DNA of 52,743 nucleotides from Methanolinea sp. UBA275. GTDB lineage: Archaea > Halobacteriota > Methanomicrobia > Methanomicrobiales > Methanospirillaceae. The notes beneath the pieces are model-generated. The model made no database searches. It saw only the letters and a list, made by a program, of their open reading frames with translations, and was not told where the DNA came from. The position numbers and the translations under genes were made by a program. How positions within the stretch are numbered: the first letter of the stretch is position 1; each line of letters begins with the position of its first letter. Location: positions 814 through 53,556 of the forward strand of contig DAWU01000017.1 in assembly GCA_002506105.1 (NCBI GenBank). Direction: 5' to 3'. This document shows positions 1 through 9,259 of this stretch, piece by piece.

Positions 1-1440
1 TCACCGGGAGCAAGCTCGTTGAAGGTGTAAGGTGTGACCTGACCGGTTTCCGATCCATCCAGAGTGATGGCAGCACCGGCAGGAGTTGAATTCACCGCGA
101 GTGACCCAGTAGTCGGAATGAGGACAAGAGTGAACTCTGCATTCACGGTTGATCCTGCAACGACCGCAACCGTCTGAGTCGCAGGTTCGTATCCTGCGAG
201 GTTGACCGCGACTGTGTGCTCACCGGGAGCAAGCTCACTGAAGGTGTAAGGTGTGACCTGACCTGTCTCAGTTCCATCCAGGGTGATGGCAGCTCCAATT
301 GGAGTTGAATTCATGACGATCGATCCGGTGGTCGGGATCAGGATGAGGGTGAAGCCAGCAGTTACTGAGGAACCAGCGATAACTGAAACAGTCTGAGATG
401 CAGGTTCGTATCCTGCGAGGTTGACTGCAATCGTGTGCTCACCTGGGGTCAGTGCATCGAAGGTATGCGGAGTAACCTGGCCTGTCTCAGTTCCATCCAG
501 GGTGATGGCAGCACCGACAGGAGTCGAATTCACGACGATTGATCCGGTGGTCGGGATCAGGATGAGAGTGAAGTCAGCAGTTACTGAGGAACCAGCGATA
601 ACTGAAACAGTCTGAGTCGCAGGTTCGTATCCCGCGAGGTCGACTGCGACCGTGTGCTCACCGGGAGCAAGCTCACTGAAGGTGTAAGGTGTGACCTGGC
701 CTGTTTCGGTACCATCCAGGGTGATAGCAGCACCGGCAGGAGTTGAATTCACCGCAAGTGACCCAGTAGTCGGAATGAGGACAAGAGTGAACTCTGCATT
801 CACGGTTGATCCTGCAACAACTGCAACCGTCTGAGTCGCAGGTTCGTACCCTGCAAGGTTCAGAGCAACAGTGCGTTCACCGGGAGCAAGCTCGTTGAAG
901 GTATAAGGTGTGACCTGGCCGGTTTCCGATCCATCAAGGGTGATGGCAGCACCAACCGGGGTTGATGAGACAGCTATCGACCCAGTAGTCGGAATGAGGA
1001 CAAGAGTGAACTCTGCATTCACTGTTGATCCTGCAACGACCGAAACCGTCTGATATGCAGGCTCGTATCCTGCGAGGTTGACTGCGACAATGTGTTCACC
1101 GGGAGCCAGCTCGTTGAAGGTATATGGTGTGACCTGGCCGGTTTCAGTTCCATCAAGAGTGATTGCAGCTCCAGCAGGAGTTGATGAGACAGCAATCGAT
1201 CCGGAAGTGGGACCGGAAATCTCAACAAGTGTGAAGTCAGCAGTTACGGTTGATCCGGCAACCACGTTGGCGGTCTGAGTCGCAGGTTCGTACCCTGCAA
1301 GGTTCAGGGCAACAGTGTATTCACCCTGATTCAGGTTGTTGAAGGTATACGGTGTGACCTGTCCCGTTGCAGTTCCGTCGAGGGTAATCGAGGCACCAGC
1401 CGGGGTTGAGGTGACTGTTAAGGATCCGGTGGTAGTTCCC
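1..1440 (-). repeat. Tandem PEGA-coding repeats, 219-base period
   Basis: The landmark gcaggttcgt and close variants recur at 181, 400, 619, 838, 1057 and 1282. The spacing is exactly 219 bases (73 codons) four times and 225 once; the last spacing contains an extra two codons near 1205-1230. Units are very similar at DNA level, and units two apart can be more alike than neighbours, which suggests recent duplication or gene conversion. A diverged unit lies apart at about 2250-2465, before the globular domain. The array continues beyond the left edge, so its copy number is unknown. Confidence 0.93.
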
Positions 1441-2939
1441 GAAGAGCCATCCCAGCCGGCGAGCCTGGCAAAGAGCCACCATGCCGCGTAGGCCTTCATG
1501 TTGGCATTGAGCGGCTGGGTGTGTGCTGCACTGCACTGGTACCATGACGGCTCGCCCGCCACATTCTCCGGGTGGCTTTCCTGCCACTCTGTCGCCCAAT
1601 TGCGGGTCTGACCACCCAGTTTATAGGTGCAGTTATCGTCAGCGAAGAGGAGCATGTAGTTGGTTGCCGCATCGGGATCGTAACTCTCGATGTCTGCGAA
1701 ATCGAAGAGGATCTTGTTGTTCTCACGGCAGTAGTTCCGGATCTGTTCGTTCCTGATGTTCACATTGCCGCTCTCGCCGCCACCGTTCAAGTGGCCGGTC
1801 ATGTAGACAAATTTTACATTCGGGTAGTCTTGTTCGAGATCGCTCATCAGGTCGAGATAGGTGTTAATGTCTGCCTCGGTGCCGTCGACCTGGCCGCACC
1901 ACGACCACATGACGACGTTGACATCCGGATTGGCGTCAAGATATGTCCTTGTCCGTGAAGCCCACGTGACCCTGTCGGGGTTTCCAAGGTCGCCATCGAC
2001 GAAATAGTCATGAAGGTCTAGCGCATCATTCGTGCCGCCATTGTTCCACCGGTAAAGGTTTCCACCATAGGGAGCTCCTGCGAAGGAGACAAGGCCTGTC
2101 ATACCGGTCGTAATCTGGCTCCCGTGCGAAGTGTGCCCGTAGGCGATGTGGAGGTTCTCCTTTGCCTGGACGATGGCATCCTGCGGGACATTTGCAAGGT
2201 TTATCGTGGTGTGATCTGCGATGATCGCACTGCCGGGTTCAGGATCCTCGAGAAGCGTGAAGGAGGCTTCCACCGTCGAACCGGCAGTGACTGTGACCTC
2301 CCGGTTCTGGGATTCGTATCCATCAAGGCTGACAGCGACCGTGTGCTCACCTGGAGTCAGTGAGTCGAAGGTGTGTGGGGTGGCCTGACCAGTCTCGGTT
2401 CCATCCAGAGTGATTGTTGCACCTGCGGGTGTCGAAGTGACCAAGACACTCCCTGTTGACGGTGTCCCTTCTACAGTGAAAGTTCCGACTTGCAGAATGG
2501 TATCCGGAATCAGATTCATGCCGCCATCAGCGGAAATTTTCTTTGGAGTGATGGTGATGCTTGTCGAGCCTTCTCCCAATCCCTTTACAGAAATTGTTGC
2601 AAGAGATACGGAGGTGGCATCTGCATTGACCTGTTCCATCAGGTCAGTAGCCCGCAATCGGACTTCTGATGCAGGAATAGTGGAGTTTTCTTTTACTGAT
2701 GCCCACGAGGGGAATTCAACATTGGTGATGGTTGCAACCGAGGGGTCACTCACCGAGACGTTGAAATCGTATCCTGCGAATCCCGACGGCGATGCCGAAT
2801 CGAGTGTAATGGCAAGAGGCACAGTTTCACCGACGTTGGCGACCTGGCCGTCCTGCACCTGAATGGTGTATGCTCCCGCTGCACTGAAAAGCATGGTGAG
2901 CGACAGCAGCACCAGGAGGGTTAGGAATAATTTTTTCAT
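1..2939 (-). CDS. Secreted cohesin-like / PEGA-repeat surface protein (C-terminus outside window)
   Basis: The frame is open from an ATG at 2939 to the window edge (979 codons seen, no stop). An SD-like GGAGAG lies about 10 bases upstream. The N-terminus MKKLFLTLLVLLS followed by AAGA is a signal peptide (about residues 1-23). Residues about 24-156 resemble a cohesin: GETVPLAITLDS, a GYDFNVSVSDPSV strand pair and a closing LATISVKGLGEG. One PEGA unit follows (about 158-230). Residues about 235-498 form a globular domain with GHTSHGSQ, WSWCGQ and YMTGHLNG motifs, perhaps an SGNH-hydrolase-like fold (weak inference). From about residue 500 only PEGA repeats remain (TPAGAAITLDG, GYEPATQTV). The protein probably sits on the cell surface; PEGA units are taken as stalk or envelope-binding modules. 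The dockerin protein directly upstream is a plausible partner for the cohesin-like domain. Confidence 0.88.
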   Translation of the reverse strand, partial: MKKLFLTLLVLLSLTMLFSAAGAYTIQVQDGQVANVGETVPLAITLDSASPSGFAGYDFNVSVSDPSVATITNVEFPSWASVKENSTIPASEVRLRATDLMEQVNADATSVSLATISVKGLGEGSTSITITPKKISADGGMNLIPDTILQVGTFTVEGTPSTGSVLVTSTPAGATITLDGTETGQATPHTFDSLTPGEHTVAVSLDGYESQNREVTVTAGSTVEASFTLLEDPEPGSAIIADHTTINLANVPQDAIVQAKENLHIAYGHTSHGSQITTGMTGLVSFAGAPYGGNLYRWNNGGTNDALDLHDYFVDGDLGNPDRVTWASRTRTYLDANPDVNVVMWSWCGQVDGTEADINTYLDLMSDLEQDYPNVKFVYMTGHLNGGGESGNVNIRNEQIRNYCRENNKILFDFADIESYDPDAATNYMLLFADDNCTYKLGGQTRNWATEWQESHPENVAGEPSWYQCSAAHTQPLNANMKAYAAWWLFARLAGWDGSSGTTTGSLTVTSTPAGASITLDGTATGQVTPYTFNNLNQGEYTVALNLAGYEPATQTANVVAGSTVTADFTLVEISGPTSGSIAVSSTPAGAAITLDGTETGQVTPYTFNELAPGEHIVAVNLAGYEPAYQTVSVVAGSTVNAEFTLVLIPTTGSIAVSSTPVGAAITLDGSETGQVTPYTFNELAPGERTVALNLAGYEPATQTVAVVAGSTVNAEFTLVLIPTTGSLAVNSTPAGAAITLDGTETGQVTPYTFSELAPGEHTVAVDLAGYEPATQTVSVIAGSSVTADFTLILIPTTGSIVVNSTPVGAAITLDGTETGQVTPHTFDALTPGEHTIAVNLAGYEPASQTVSVIAGSSVTAGFTLILIPTTGSIVMNSTPIGAAITLDGTETGQVTPYTFSELAPGEHTVAVNLAGYEPATQTVAVVAGSTVNAEFTLVLIPTTGSLAVNSTPAGAAITLDGSETGQVTPYTFNELAPG

Positions 2940-3055
2940 TGTGTATTCTCTCCTGTTTTATCTTTCTCCTGGATTTCCAGGGATTATTCCGGGGTGTATC
3001 CCGGTGTTCTTCTCTGGCGATGCACGGGTGTTATTCAGGTTCAGATTCATGGACG

Positions 3056-5167
3056 CTATACCTCCCTGAACAACCGGATGATATCATCGAAATCGAGACT
3101 ACCGTTCCCGTTGAAATCGAATGCAGAAACCGGCTCGTTGGTCTCTATCCAGTCCATGTGCTTGAACAGTGCCACAACATCATCAAAATCGGTCTCACCG
3201 TTCCCGTTCAGATCTTCGTAGATCCCGTCATGATCAGGATCAGTCGGGGCATGTACATATCCTGGGATTGGAACGACGACGGGGGCAAAAGCCGTGATGA
3301 ACTTCTCTATCCGGCTGTTTCCAAGGTCAGCAACGAAGATGCTGTTCCCGCTGCCGGCCGCAATTCCGCAGGGATTCATGAACTGACCATCATTGGAGCC
3401 CGGCGATCCCCACTGGGTGACATAGGTCCCGGTCGCATCGAAGGCCTGGACTCTGCTGTTCGTCCAGTCTGTGACATAGACGTAGTCGTTATTGTCGGTA
3501 GTGACGCCAGTCGGATCGGTGAACTGGCCATTCCCGGATCCCGCCGAACCCCACTGGGAGAGGTAGTTCCCATCTCCGTCGAAGACCTGGATGCGGTTAT
3601 TGTCACTATCCGTCACGTAGGCATACCCGCTCGAATTCAGTGCAATGTCGATCGCATAGTTGAACTGGCCGTCAGCGGAGCCCAGTGACCCCCATTGCGA
3701 GAGGTAGTTTCCGTCAGGGTCAAAGACCTGGATGCGGTTGTTGTTCGCATCTGCGACGTAGACATTGCCATTCTGATCGATGGCAATGCCGTACGGATTC
3801 GAAAACTGGCCGTCAGCGGAGCCCTGTGATCCCCACTGGGAAAGGTAGTTGCCGTCTGTGTCAAAGGCCTGGACACGGTTGTTCTTGCTGTCGGTGACAT
3901 ACACGGTGCCGCTCTCGCTCTCGACAACTCCCCTCGGTTCGTTGAACTGGCCGTTCCCGCTCCCGAAGGATCCAAACTGAGCGACGTAGGAACCGTCGGG
4001 GGAGAGTACCTGGATGCGGTGATTGCCGGTATCTGCAACATAGAGGTTGCCTGAGGCGGCAACGCTCACATCGCGGGGAAGGATGAACCGCCCGTTCTCA
4101 TTGCTGCCGGATCCCCACTGTGCCAGGTATTCGCCACTGGGGGAAAATTCCTGGATCCTACAGTTATAACTGTCGGCGACGAGTACTCTTCCATCCGGGT
4201 GCACGGTGATGCCGTAAGGAAGGTTGAACTGGCTGTTCCCGGGCCCTTCAGATCCCCAATGGGTGATATATGTGCCATCGGGACCGAATTGCTGGATGCG
4301 GTTATTGTAGGTGTCCGCAACATACACCTGATCTGAAATGCTAAGTGCAAGATCCAGGGGGTAATACAAATCTCCGGGACCTGATCCATCGGAACCCCAC
4401 TGGGTGACAAACTTCCCGTCCGGGGTAAATACCTGGATCATGTTGTTCCCGTAATCTGCGACATACAGGTAATCGCTGCTGTTCGCTCTGATCCCCGTGG
4501 GATACGCGAACAGACCTGATCCACCGGGCCATCCCCACGATCCCCACTGGTCCATGTATTCGCCGTCGGGCGTGAATACCTGGATCCGGTTATTCGAGGT
4601 GTCTGCGACATACACGTATCCGCTGCTGTTCACCGCGATCCCGATGGGAGCGTCGAACTGGCTGTTTCCTGTTCCATAGGTCCCCCACTGGTTGAGGTAG
4701 TTGCCGTTTTCGTCAAAGACCTGGACGCGGTGGTTGTCCCGGTCGATCACATAGATGTTACCGCCATTGCCGAGTGCAATGCCTGCAATCTCGCTAAACT
4801 GGCTGTTTCCTGTGCCATACGACCCCCACTTTGCAAGAACAGTCCCGTCAGGGGCTATCTTCCAGATGGAGAACGACATGTCGTCTCCCACGTAGGTGTT
4901 TCCGGCACTGTCGGTAATGACTCCCCAGGGGAGACTGATTCCCGAGCCTGTAGGTTTTGACCATTCGAATGTGGTGGCAGGATCTCCGCTCGTAAAAGAT
5001 CTGGAAGTCGCTGGTGACCGGAAACCTGTGATGTCAGTATCAGCCCCCATATTTTTTGGGGAAGAAATATCACTCTGCACGTTTCCGGGTGAATATGCTG
5101 AAACTCCGGAATAACAGATGGAACATACAACCAGTATCAGGATAAAATATCTTTTCCTTGTATTCAT
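3056..5167 (-). CDS. Secreted NHL-repeat protein with C-terminal dockerin
   Basis: The product is 703 residues from the ATG at 5167 (AGGA about 9 bases upstream). An in-frame start 15 codons earlier is less likely because it would precede the signal peptide (MNTRKRYFILILVVCSICYS). Residues about 70-640 hold 12 NHL repeats of 46-48 residues with the pattern P-x-G-I, VYVADxxNNRIQVF, DGxYLxQWGS, enough for two six-bladed beta-propellers. The last about 60 residues contain two calcium-loop segments, DLNGNGETDFDDV and DFNGNGSLDFDDI, typical of a type I dockerin. Dockerins bind cohesins, and the next gene on the same strand (116 bases downstream) starts with a cohesin-like domain. The propellers probably bind protein or polysaccharide outside the cell; no catalytic domain is seen. 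Confidence 0.92.
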   Translation of the reverse strand: MNTRKRYFILILVVCSICYSGVSAYSPGNVQSDISSPKNMGADTDITGFRSPATSRSFTSGDPATTFEWSKPTGSGISLPWGVITDSAGNTYVGDDMSFSIWKIAPDGTVLAKWGSYGTGNSQFSEIAGIALGNGGNIYVIDRDNHRVQVFDENGNYLNQWGTYGTGNSQFDAPIGIAVNSSGYVYVADTSNNRIQVFTPDGEYMDQWGSWGWPGGSGLFAYPTGIRANSSDYLYVADYGNNMIQVFTPDGKFVTQWGSDGSGPGDLYYPLDLALSISDQVYVADTYNNRIQQFGPDGTYITHWGSEGPGNSQFNLPYGITVHPDGRVLVADSYNCRIQEFSPSGEYLAQWGSGSNENGRFILPRDVSVAASGNLYVADTGNHRIQVLSPDGSYVAQFGSFGSGNGQFNEPRGVVESESGTVYVTDSKNNRVQAFDTDGNYLSQWGSQGSADGQFSNPYGIAIDQNGNVYVADANNNRIQVFDPDGNYLSQWGSLGSADGQFNYAIDIALNSSGYAYVTDSDNNRIQVFDGDGNYLSQWGSAGSGNGQFTDPTGVTTDNNDYVYVTDWTNSRVQAFDATGTYVTQWGSPGSNDGQFMNPCGIAAGSGNSIFVADLGNSRIEKFITAFAPVVVPIPGYVHAPTDPDHDGIYEDLNGNGETDFDDVVALFKHMDWIETNEPVSAFDFNGNGSLDFDDIIRLFREV

Positions 5168-5855
5168 GGGTTGTTTTCCTGGGATTTTTAACTGGATTTG
5201 CCAGGCGCACACGAAGGCGCCCTGTGTTCAAAATGCTCACACTGCGGTGTTCAGGATATATCATGTAAAACGGTATCACCCCCAAAATGAAGGACGGTAC
5301 TGATGGGTTCCTCCCTGTTTCCTGGATAACCGGGATGCATTCTGTCTGAAACCAGATACATCGTCCTTATCTGAAAAGACGAATTTCGAGTCAGGAAATG
5401 CCTGACTATTCCCAATTCTGTCTTTATACGGGATCATTCGATCCCGGAGTTGGTGGAGTATAATGCCCGATTCCCCTCCGCCAGGAAGAGAAATATCTCC
5501 TGGAGGACAATCCCGAATCGAGATGTTTGGAGTCATGGGGCATCGCGTCTACAACCGGAAGGATCAATCCAGGAAGGATATGCCGGCTGTAAGGGACTGT
5601 GGTGAAAAACCTGAATTAAATAATAAGCATATCAGAACACGTTCACCATTGAACCGGAAAGGTAAGGCATAGAACACATGGATTCACATGCGATACCTGG
5701 AGTCGCCAGATTCTTCACCCATAGTCATACCGGTATGGGGGAGAGTGGTTGTTGCAATCCCTGATCAGGTATCTGGTGTATTCTCACTGCCCCGTGAATG
5801 ATCAAAGAAGGGAGTCTCCTAAAATCTCCTCCAATGTTCCCCGTAAGAGGGGATC
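5168..5855. other. Intergenic region, no convincing gene
   Basis: About 690 bases separate the NHL-dockerin gene from the end of the SulP gene. Short frames exist on both strands (for example 5463-5672 plus and 5276-5536 minus), but their translations are low-complexity or basic, show no domain and have no clear ribosome-binding site. The upstream region of the NHL-dockerin gene, on the minus strand, must lie in here. No repeat, RNA gene or strong hairpin was recognised. Confidence 0.5.
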
Positions 5856-7577
5856 TTATCGCTGCTCTCTCTGGCCTTCTGGCCATTCCTTTACAAGAGC
5901 GGGGATTGTCGTGGTGCGATCCAGTGCTCCCACTTTTTCCTCGATACCTGCAGCCTGGAATATGTCCCTTACAGGTCCTGAAGCGTTTGCCAGGCGCAGG
6001 GTTATCCTTCTCCTCTCAAGATCCGCAATGAGATCATGGATCATGTCAACCGCGGTCACGTCAGTTATTGGGGATGACCCGAGATCGATGATCGCAAGGT
6101 GAATCGGGCGTTCTTCGCGGGAAAGTGCGGAAAGAAATCGTTCCTTGAAATTTTCCGCATTGGCAAAGATCAGGGGGGCATCAATCCGATAGATAAAGAT
6201 CCCTGGAATCACCTCTTTTTCCGGCTGGCGACCGACATTCCCATACACGTCAGTCCCGGGAATCCTTCCGACAACCACCATGTGGGGGAAGGTGAACCTG
6301 TATAAAACTTCGATGAGCGAGAGCCCTGCACCAATCAGAACCCCTGCAAGAATCCCAAAGATAAGCACACACCCGAGCGTGACCAGGGCAATATAGATCT
6401 CCGGTACATTGATCTTCCCGATCCGGGCCAGTCCGGGAATATCGACCATCTTGATGACTGCAACGAGTATGAGTGCTGCGATGACAGGTTCGGCAAGGTA
6501 GTAGAAGAATCCGGTCAGGAACAGCAGGACGAGAATTATCACCAGTGCAGAAATGGCACACGCCAGTTGTGTCTTTGCGCCGTTCCTCTCATTAATCGCG
6601 GTTTTTGAGAAACTGGGGCCGATTGGAAAGCCCTGGCCAATTCCTGTTGCAATACTTGTTGCACCAAGCGCCAGCAGCTCCTGGTTGTTATCGACTTCAT
6701 ACTCATGGATCTTTGCATAGGTCCTGGCAACAGAACTGAGCTCGACAAACGAGAGAATAAAGAGACCCACCGCGAGTGGGAAGACGAGTTGTAAATCCCC
6801 GGGAGACACATGAGGTAATCCGGGCTCCGGGAGCCCTGACGGGATAGAACCCACAATCTCCACTCCGTAATGGGCAAGATTGGCCAGGCCAACCAGGAAG
6901 ATTGAGAGCAGCATCACGATGAGATGACCGGGAATGCGGGGGTATTTCCGATCAAGAGCAATAAACATGAACACCGCCCCGGCACCAAGGATAAGTGCAT
7001 AGATGTTGGTGCCGGGCAGATTCTGAAGGATAAAGATGATTTTCTCAAAAAAAGAGGGAGGAGCCCCGGAGAGACCCAAGATTTTTGGGATCTGTCCGAT
7101 GATAATCACAATCCCTGTGCCGACGAGGAATCCTTTCATGACCGGCCCTGAGATCAGGTTGACAAGAAACCCAAGCCTGAGCAGCCATGCACCAAGTGAT
7201 ATCACACCAACAAGAATTGCAGTCAGTGCAACAAGTCCAGCATATTGTGCAGGGCTGGATATGACCATGGCTGCCAGGAACGTTGCGACCATGATCGCTT
7301 CGGATGAGCTCGGTCCGATGGATACGTGACGGGAGGTGGCAAAGAAGAAGTATGCAAGGGGAGCCATTATCCCTGCGTAGAGGCCGTATTCAGGAGGGAG
7401 TCCTGCGAGGGTCGCATACGCAATATTATCGGGAATAGCGACTGCGGCGAGCGTGAGTCCGGCGATGATATCGAATTTCAGCCATGATCTCTCATAAGAA
7501 GGAAGCCATTTGAGGATCGGGATAACGTTGAGCACCTGTGTTTTCGTCACCTTAAAAGGCAGCGTTCGATCGGTCAT
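5856..7577 (-). CDS. SulP-family anion transporter with STAS domain
   Basis: The product is 573 residues, the usual SulP length. Residues about 35-430 are a hydrophobic multi-span domain with the family signature IAYATLAGLPPEYGLYAG and GPSSSEAIMVATFLAAM (transport-site region). Residues about 450-560 form a C-terminal STAS domain (IFIYRIDAPLIFANAENF; IDLGSSPITDVTAVD). SulP proteins carry sulfate, bicarbonate or other anions across the cytoplasmic membrane by proton or sodium coupling; the substrate cannot be read from sequence. The start ATG has GGGTGA about 5 bases upstream. The gene lies 148 bases downstream of an OFA-type transporter on the same strand, but the gap contains AT-rich, TATA-like sequence, so separate transcription is possible. 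Confidence 0.93.
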   Translation of the reverse strand: MTDRTLPFKVTKTQVLNVIPILKWLPSYERSWLKFDIIAGLTLAAVAIPDNIAYATLAGLPPEYGLYAGIMAPLAYFFFATSRHVSIGPSSSEAIMVATFLAAMVISSPAQYAGLVALTAILVGVISLGAWLLRLGFLVNLISGPVMKGFLVGTGIVIIIGQIPKILGLSGAPPSFFEKIIFILQNLPGTNIYALILGAGAVFMFIALDRKYPRIPGHLIVMLLSIFLVGLANLAHYGVEIVGSIPSGLPEPGLPHVSPGDLQLVFPLAVGLFILSFVELSSVARTYAKIHEYEVDNNQELLALGATSIATGIGQGFPIGPSFSKTAINERNGAKTQLACAISALVIILVLLFLTGFFYYLAEPVIAALILVAVIKMVDIPGLARIGKINVPEIYIALVTLGCVLIFGILAGVLIGAGLSLIEVLYRFTFPHMVVVGRIPGTDVYGNVGRQPEKEVIPGIFIYRIDAPLIFANAENFKERFLSALSREERPIHLAIIDLGSSPITDVTAVDMIHDLIADLERRRITLRLANASGPVRDIFQAAGIEEKVGALDRTTTIPALVKEWPEGQREQR

Positions 7578-7725
7578 GGTGTCACCCGGTATTCGCCCCG
7601 GATAATCAGGGAATCCGCATGTTACTTAACAGTCAATTAGGGTGAAGCGTTTAATAGTATTATGGCGCGAAAATCCCATTTTTTGGTCAGCATCAAGAAT
7701 TATCTCACTTCAGAAGCCCTTTGCA

Positions 7726-8997
7726 TCATAGTGTTCTATTGGGAGGCTTCATCAGGAAGAATGCAACGAAAAAGCCGAGTATTGCAAGGGCACACACGGC
7801 AGGAAACACGCCAAGGTAGTTCCCTGTCGTCGTCTTCACAAATCCTGCAAGTTGCGGGCCTGCAATCGCTCCCGCCCCATACGCAAGGAAGACCACCCCA
7901 TAGCACCTCGGGTAGTCGCATGTCCCGAAATAATGGGCGGTCACGGTCGGGGCAATTGCGAGCCATCCACCAAGGCAGCCCCAGAGGAGTGAAAAAGCGA
8001 TGATATACCCCGGAACAGTCGGTGTCAGCCACATCACGAGACCTCCGGCGGCAATGAGGATGAACGAGAGCATGGCGGTGTTTCTCGGGGTCATCCGGTC
8101 TGTGAGCATCCCGAAGATCGGCCTGCCCCCGCCATTGAAGAGGGCAAAGAATGCAACGAGAGATGTTGCGAGGCCTGCTTCGATGTGCACGAGTTCTGTC
8201 CCCACGGGTTTTGCAATTGAGACTGCCATCAGACCCGCAATACTGCCGATGCAATAGCAGATCCATAAACCATAGAATGCAGGAGATCTCACCATTTCGC
8301 GACGGGTGCATTCGCACGTCACGTGCCGATTCTCTCCCGCACCCCGAGGGGTCCATCCAGGGGGTTTCCATCCGGCCGGGGGGAAAGTAAGCGGGAGTGC
8401 CATGGGAACCGTGATTACGAGAATCCCTACGCCAAACAAGAGGAACGTGGTCATGATACCGTATACATCAATGAGATAGCCGGCAAGGTTCGCGGTGACA
8501 ACAGCAGAGAATCCCACGCCAAGCACAGTCATCCCCACTGCAAGTCCCCTCCGGTCAGGGAACCACCTGGCTGCTACTGCAATCGTTGCCCCATAGGCAA
8601 TCCCAACACCCATCCCTCCGATCACGCCGAATATCACCGTAAGTGCGAATATAGAGGTCGCCGTTGACGTGAGCAGCCAGCCGAGGCCTGTGAGGATTCC
8701 CCCGGCGATGGTAATGATTCGCGGCTGGAATGTCTCGACGTATTTCCCGGTCAGGAGCATCGTGATTGAAAAGACTGCGATGAACACCGAGAATGGCATT
8801 AATACCTCGTTCGCTGTAACCACCTGGCCGAGCTCCCCCGTAAAATACTCTGTAAGGGGCTCAACGAACACACTCCAGGAGTAGAGCGTTCCGAGGCAGA
8901 GGTTGATGATCATACCCAGTGCGACGAGTATCCACCTTCCCTTTTCAGGAGGCAGGCCAAAGGGAAACGCCACTTCACCGGAGGGGTACTCCTTCAT
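7726..8997 (-). CDS. MFS transporter, oxalate/formate antiporter (OFA) family
   Basis: The product is 423 residues with about 12 hydrophobic segments. The N-terminus has the OFA-type signature NLCLGTLYSWSVFVEPLTEYF; GIGYGATIAVAARWFPDRRGLAVG-like sequence is seen as GIAYGATIAVAARWFPDRRG between helices 4 and 5, and GGRPIFGMLTDRMTPR marks the second MFS repeat. The start ATG is preceded by GAGGTGA at a 5-base spacing, a strong SD. OFA members exchange small organic anions such as formate or oxalate, and many remain uncharacterised. Formate uptake would fit a methanogen, but that is inference. Confidence 0.9.
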   Translation of the reverse strand: MKEYPSGEVAFPFGLPPEKGRWILVALGMIINLCLGTLYSWSVFVEPLTEYFTGELGQVVTANEVLMPFSVFIAVFSITMLLTGKYVETFQPRIITIAGGILTGLGWLLTSTATSIFALTVIFGVIGGMGVGIAYGATIAVAARWFPDRRGLAVGMTVLGVGFSAVVTANLAGYLIDVYGIMTTFLLFGVGILVITVPMALPLTFPPAGWKPPGWTPRGAGENRHVTCECTRREMVRSPAFYGLWICYCIGSIAGLMAVSIAKPVGTELVHIEAGLATSLVAFFALFNGGGRPIFGMLTDRMTPRNTAMLSFILIAAGGLVMWLTPTVPGYIIAFSLLWGCLGGWLAIAPTVTAHYFGTCDYPRCYGVVFLAYGAGAIAGPQLAGFVKTTTGNYLGVFPAVCALAILGFFVAFFLMKPPNRTL

Positions 8998-9169
8998 TAT
9001 GTCACCTCATGAAAAGCCGATTCGCGGATGGGCATCCCTGTAGCATTAGTAATTGGAGAAAAAAAGAGTTCCTGGAATGGTTTCACCCCGTTATTCCCTA
9101 TCGTGTGACAGTGGAAGCGTGAATCCTTCCCTATCGTTCCACACACTCAGATTCGTCACTATCTGCCAT

Positions 9170-9215
9170 TAAAAAAAAAGAGAAGGCTGCCCTGCCGCAG
9201 GGCATTTTCTCTCTC
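9170..9215 (-). terminator. Hairpin plus T-tract after the FmdE-like gene
   Basis: On the minus strand a perfect stem, GCCCTG (9098-9103 in the mirrored sense; bases 9089-9094 of the 9100 block, i.e. 9189-9194 and 9198-9203 here) with a CGG loop, is flanked by AGAGAA/TTCTCT pairing and followed by nine T (9171-9179 on the plus strand are A). It starts about 45 bases after the stop codon of the FmdE-like gene. Archaeal termination mainly needs the T-tract; the strong stem is an added feature. Confidence 0.7.
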
Positions 9216-9259
9216 ACTGAAGGGTGATCGAGCGTGCCCGATTGGGTGGATCTCGATAC

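Noticed and set aside
181..197. T-arm-like hairpin GCAGG-TTCGTAT-CCTGC, repeated in the array, suggesting tRNA genes
   Set aside because: It recurs every 219 bases inside the PEGA reading frame, where it encodes GYEPA, and no acceptor, D or anticodon arms surround it.
1572..1958. 128-codon plus-strand frame opposite the PEGA/cohesin gene
   Set aside because: It is a shadow of the minus-strand gene, whose frame is continuous with recognisable domains; the plus-strand product shows none.
2939..3688. 249-codon plus-strand frame across the NHL-dockerin gene
   Set aside because: It is antisense to dockerin and NHL repeats that are clearly coding on the minus strand.
5463..5672. 69-codon plus-strand frame in the gap before the SulP gene
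   Set aside because: No SD or recognisable motif, basic low-complexity product.
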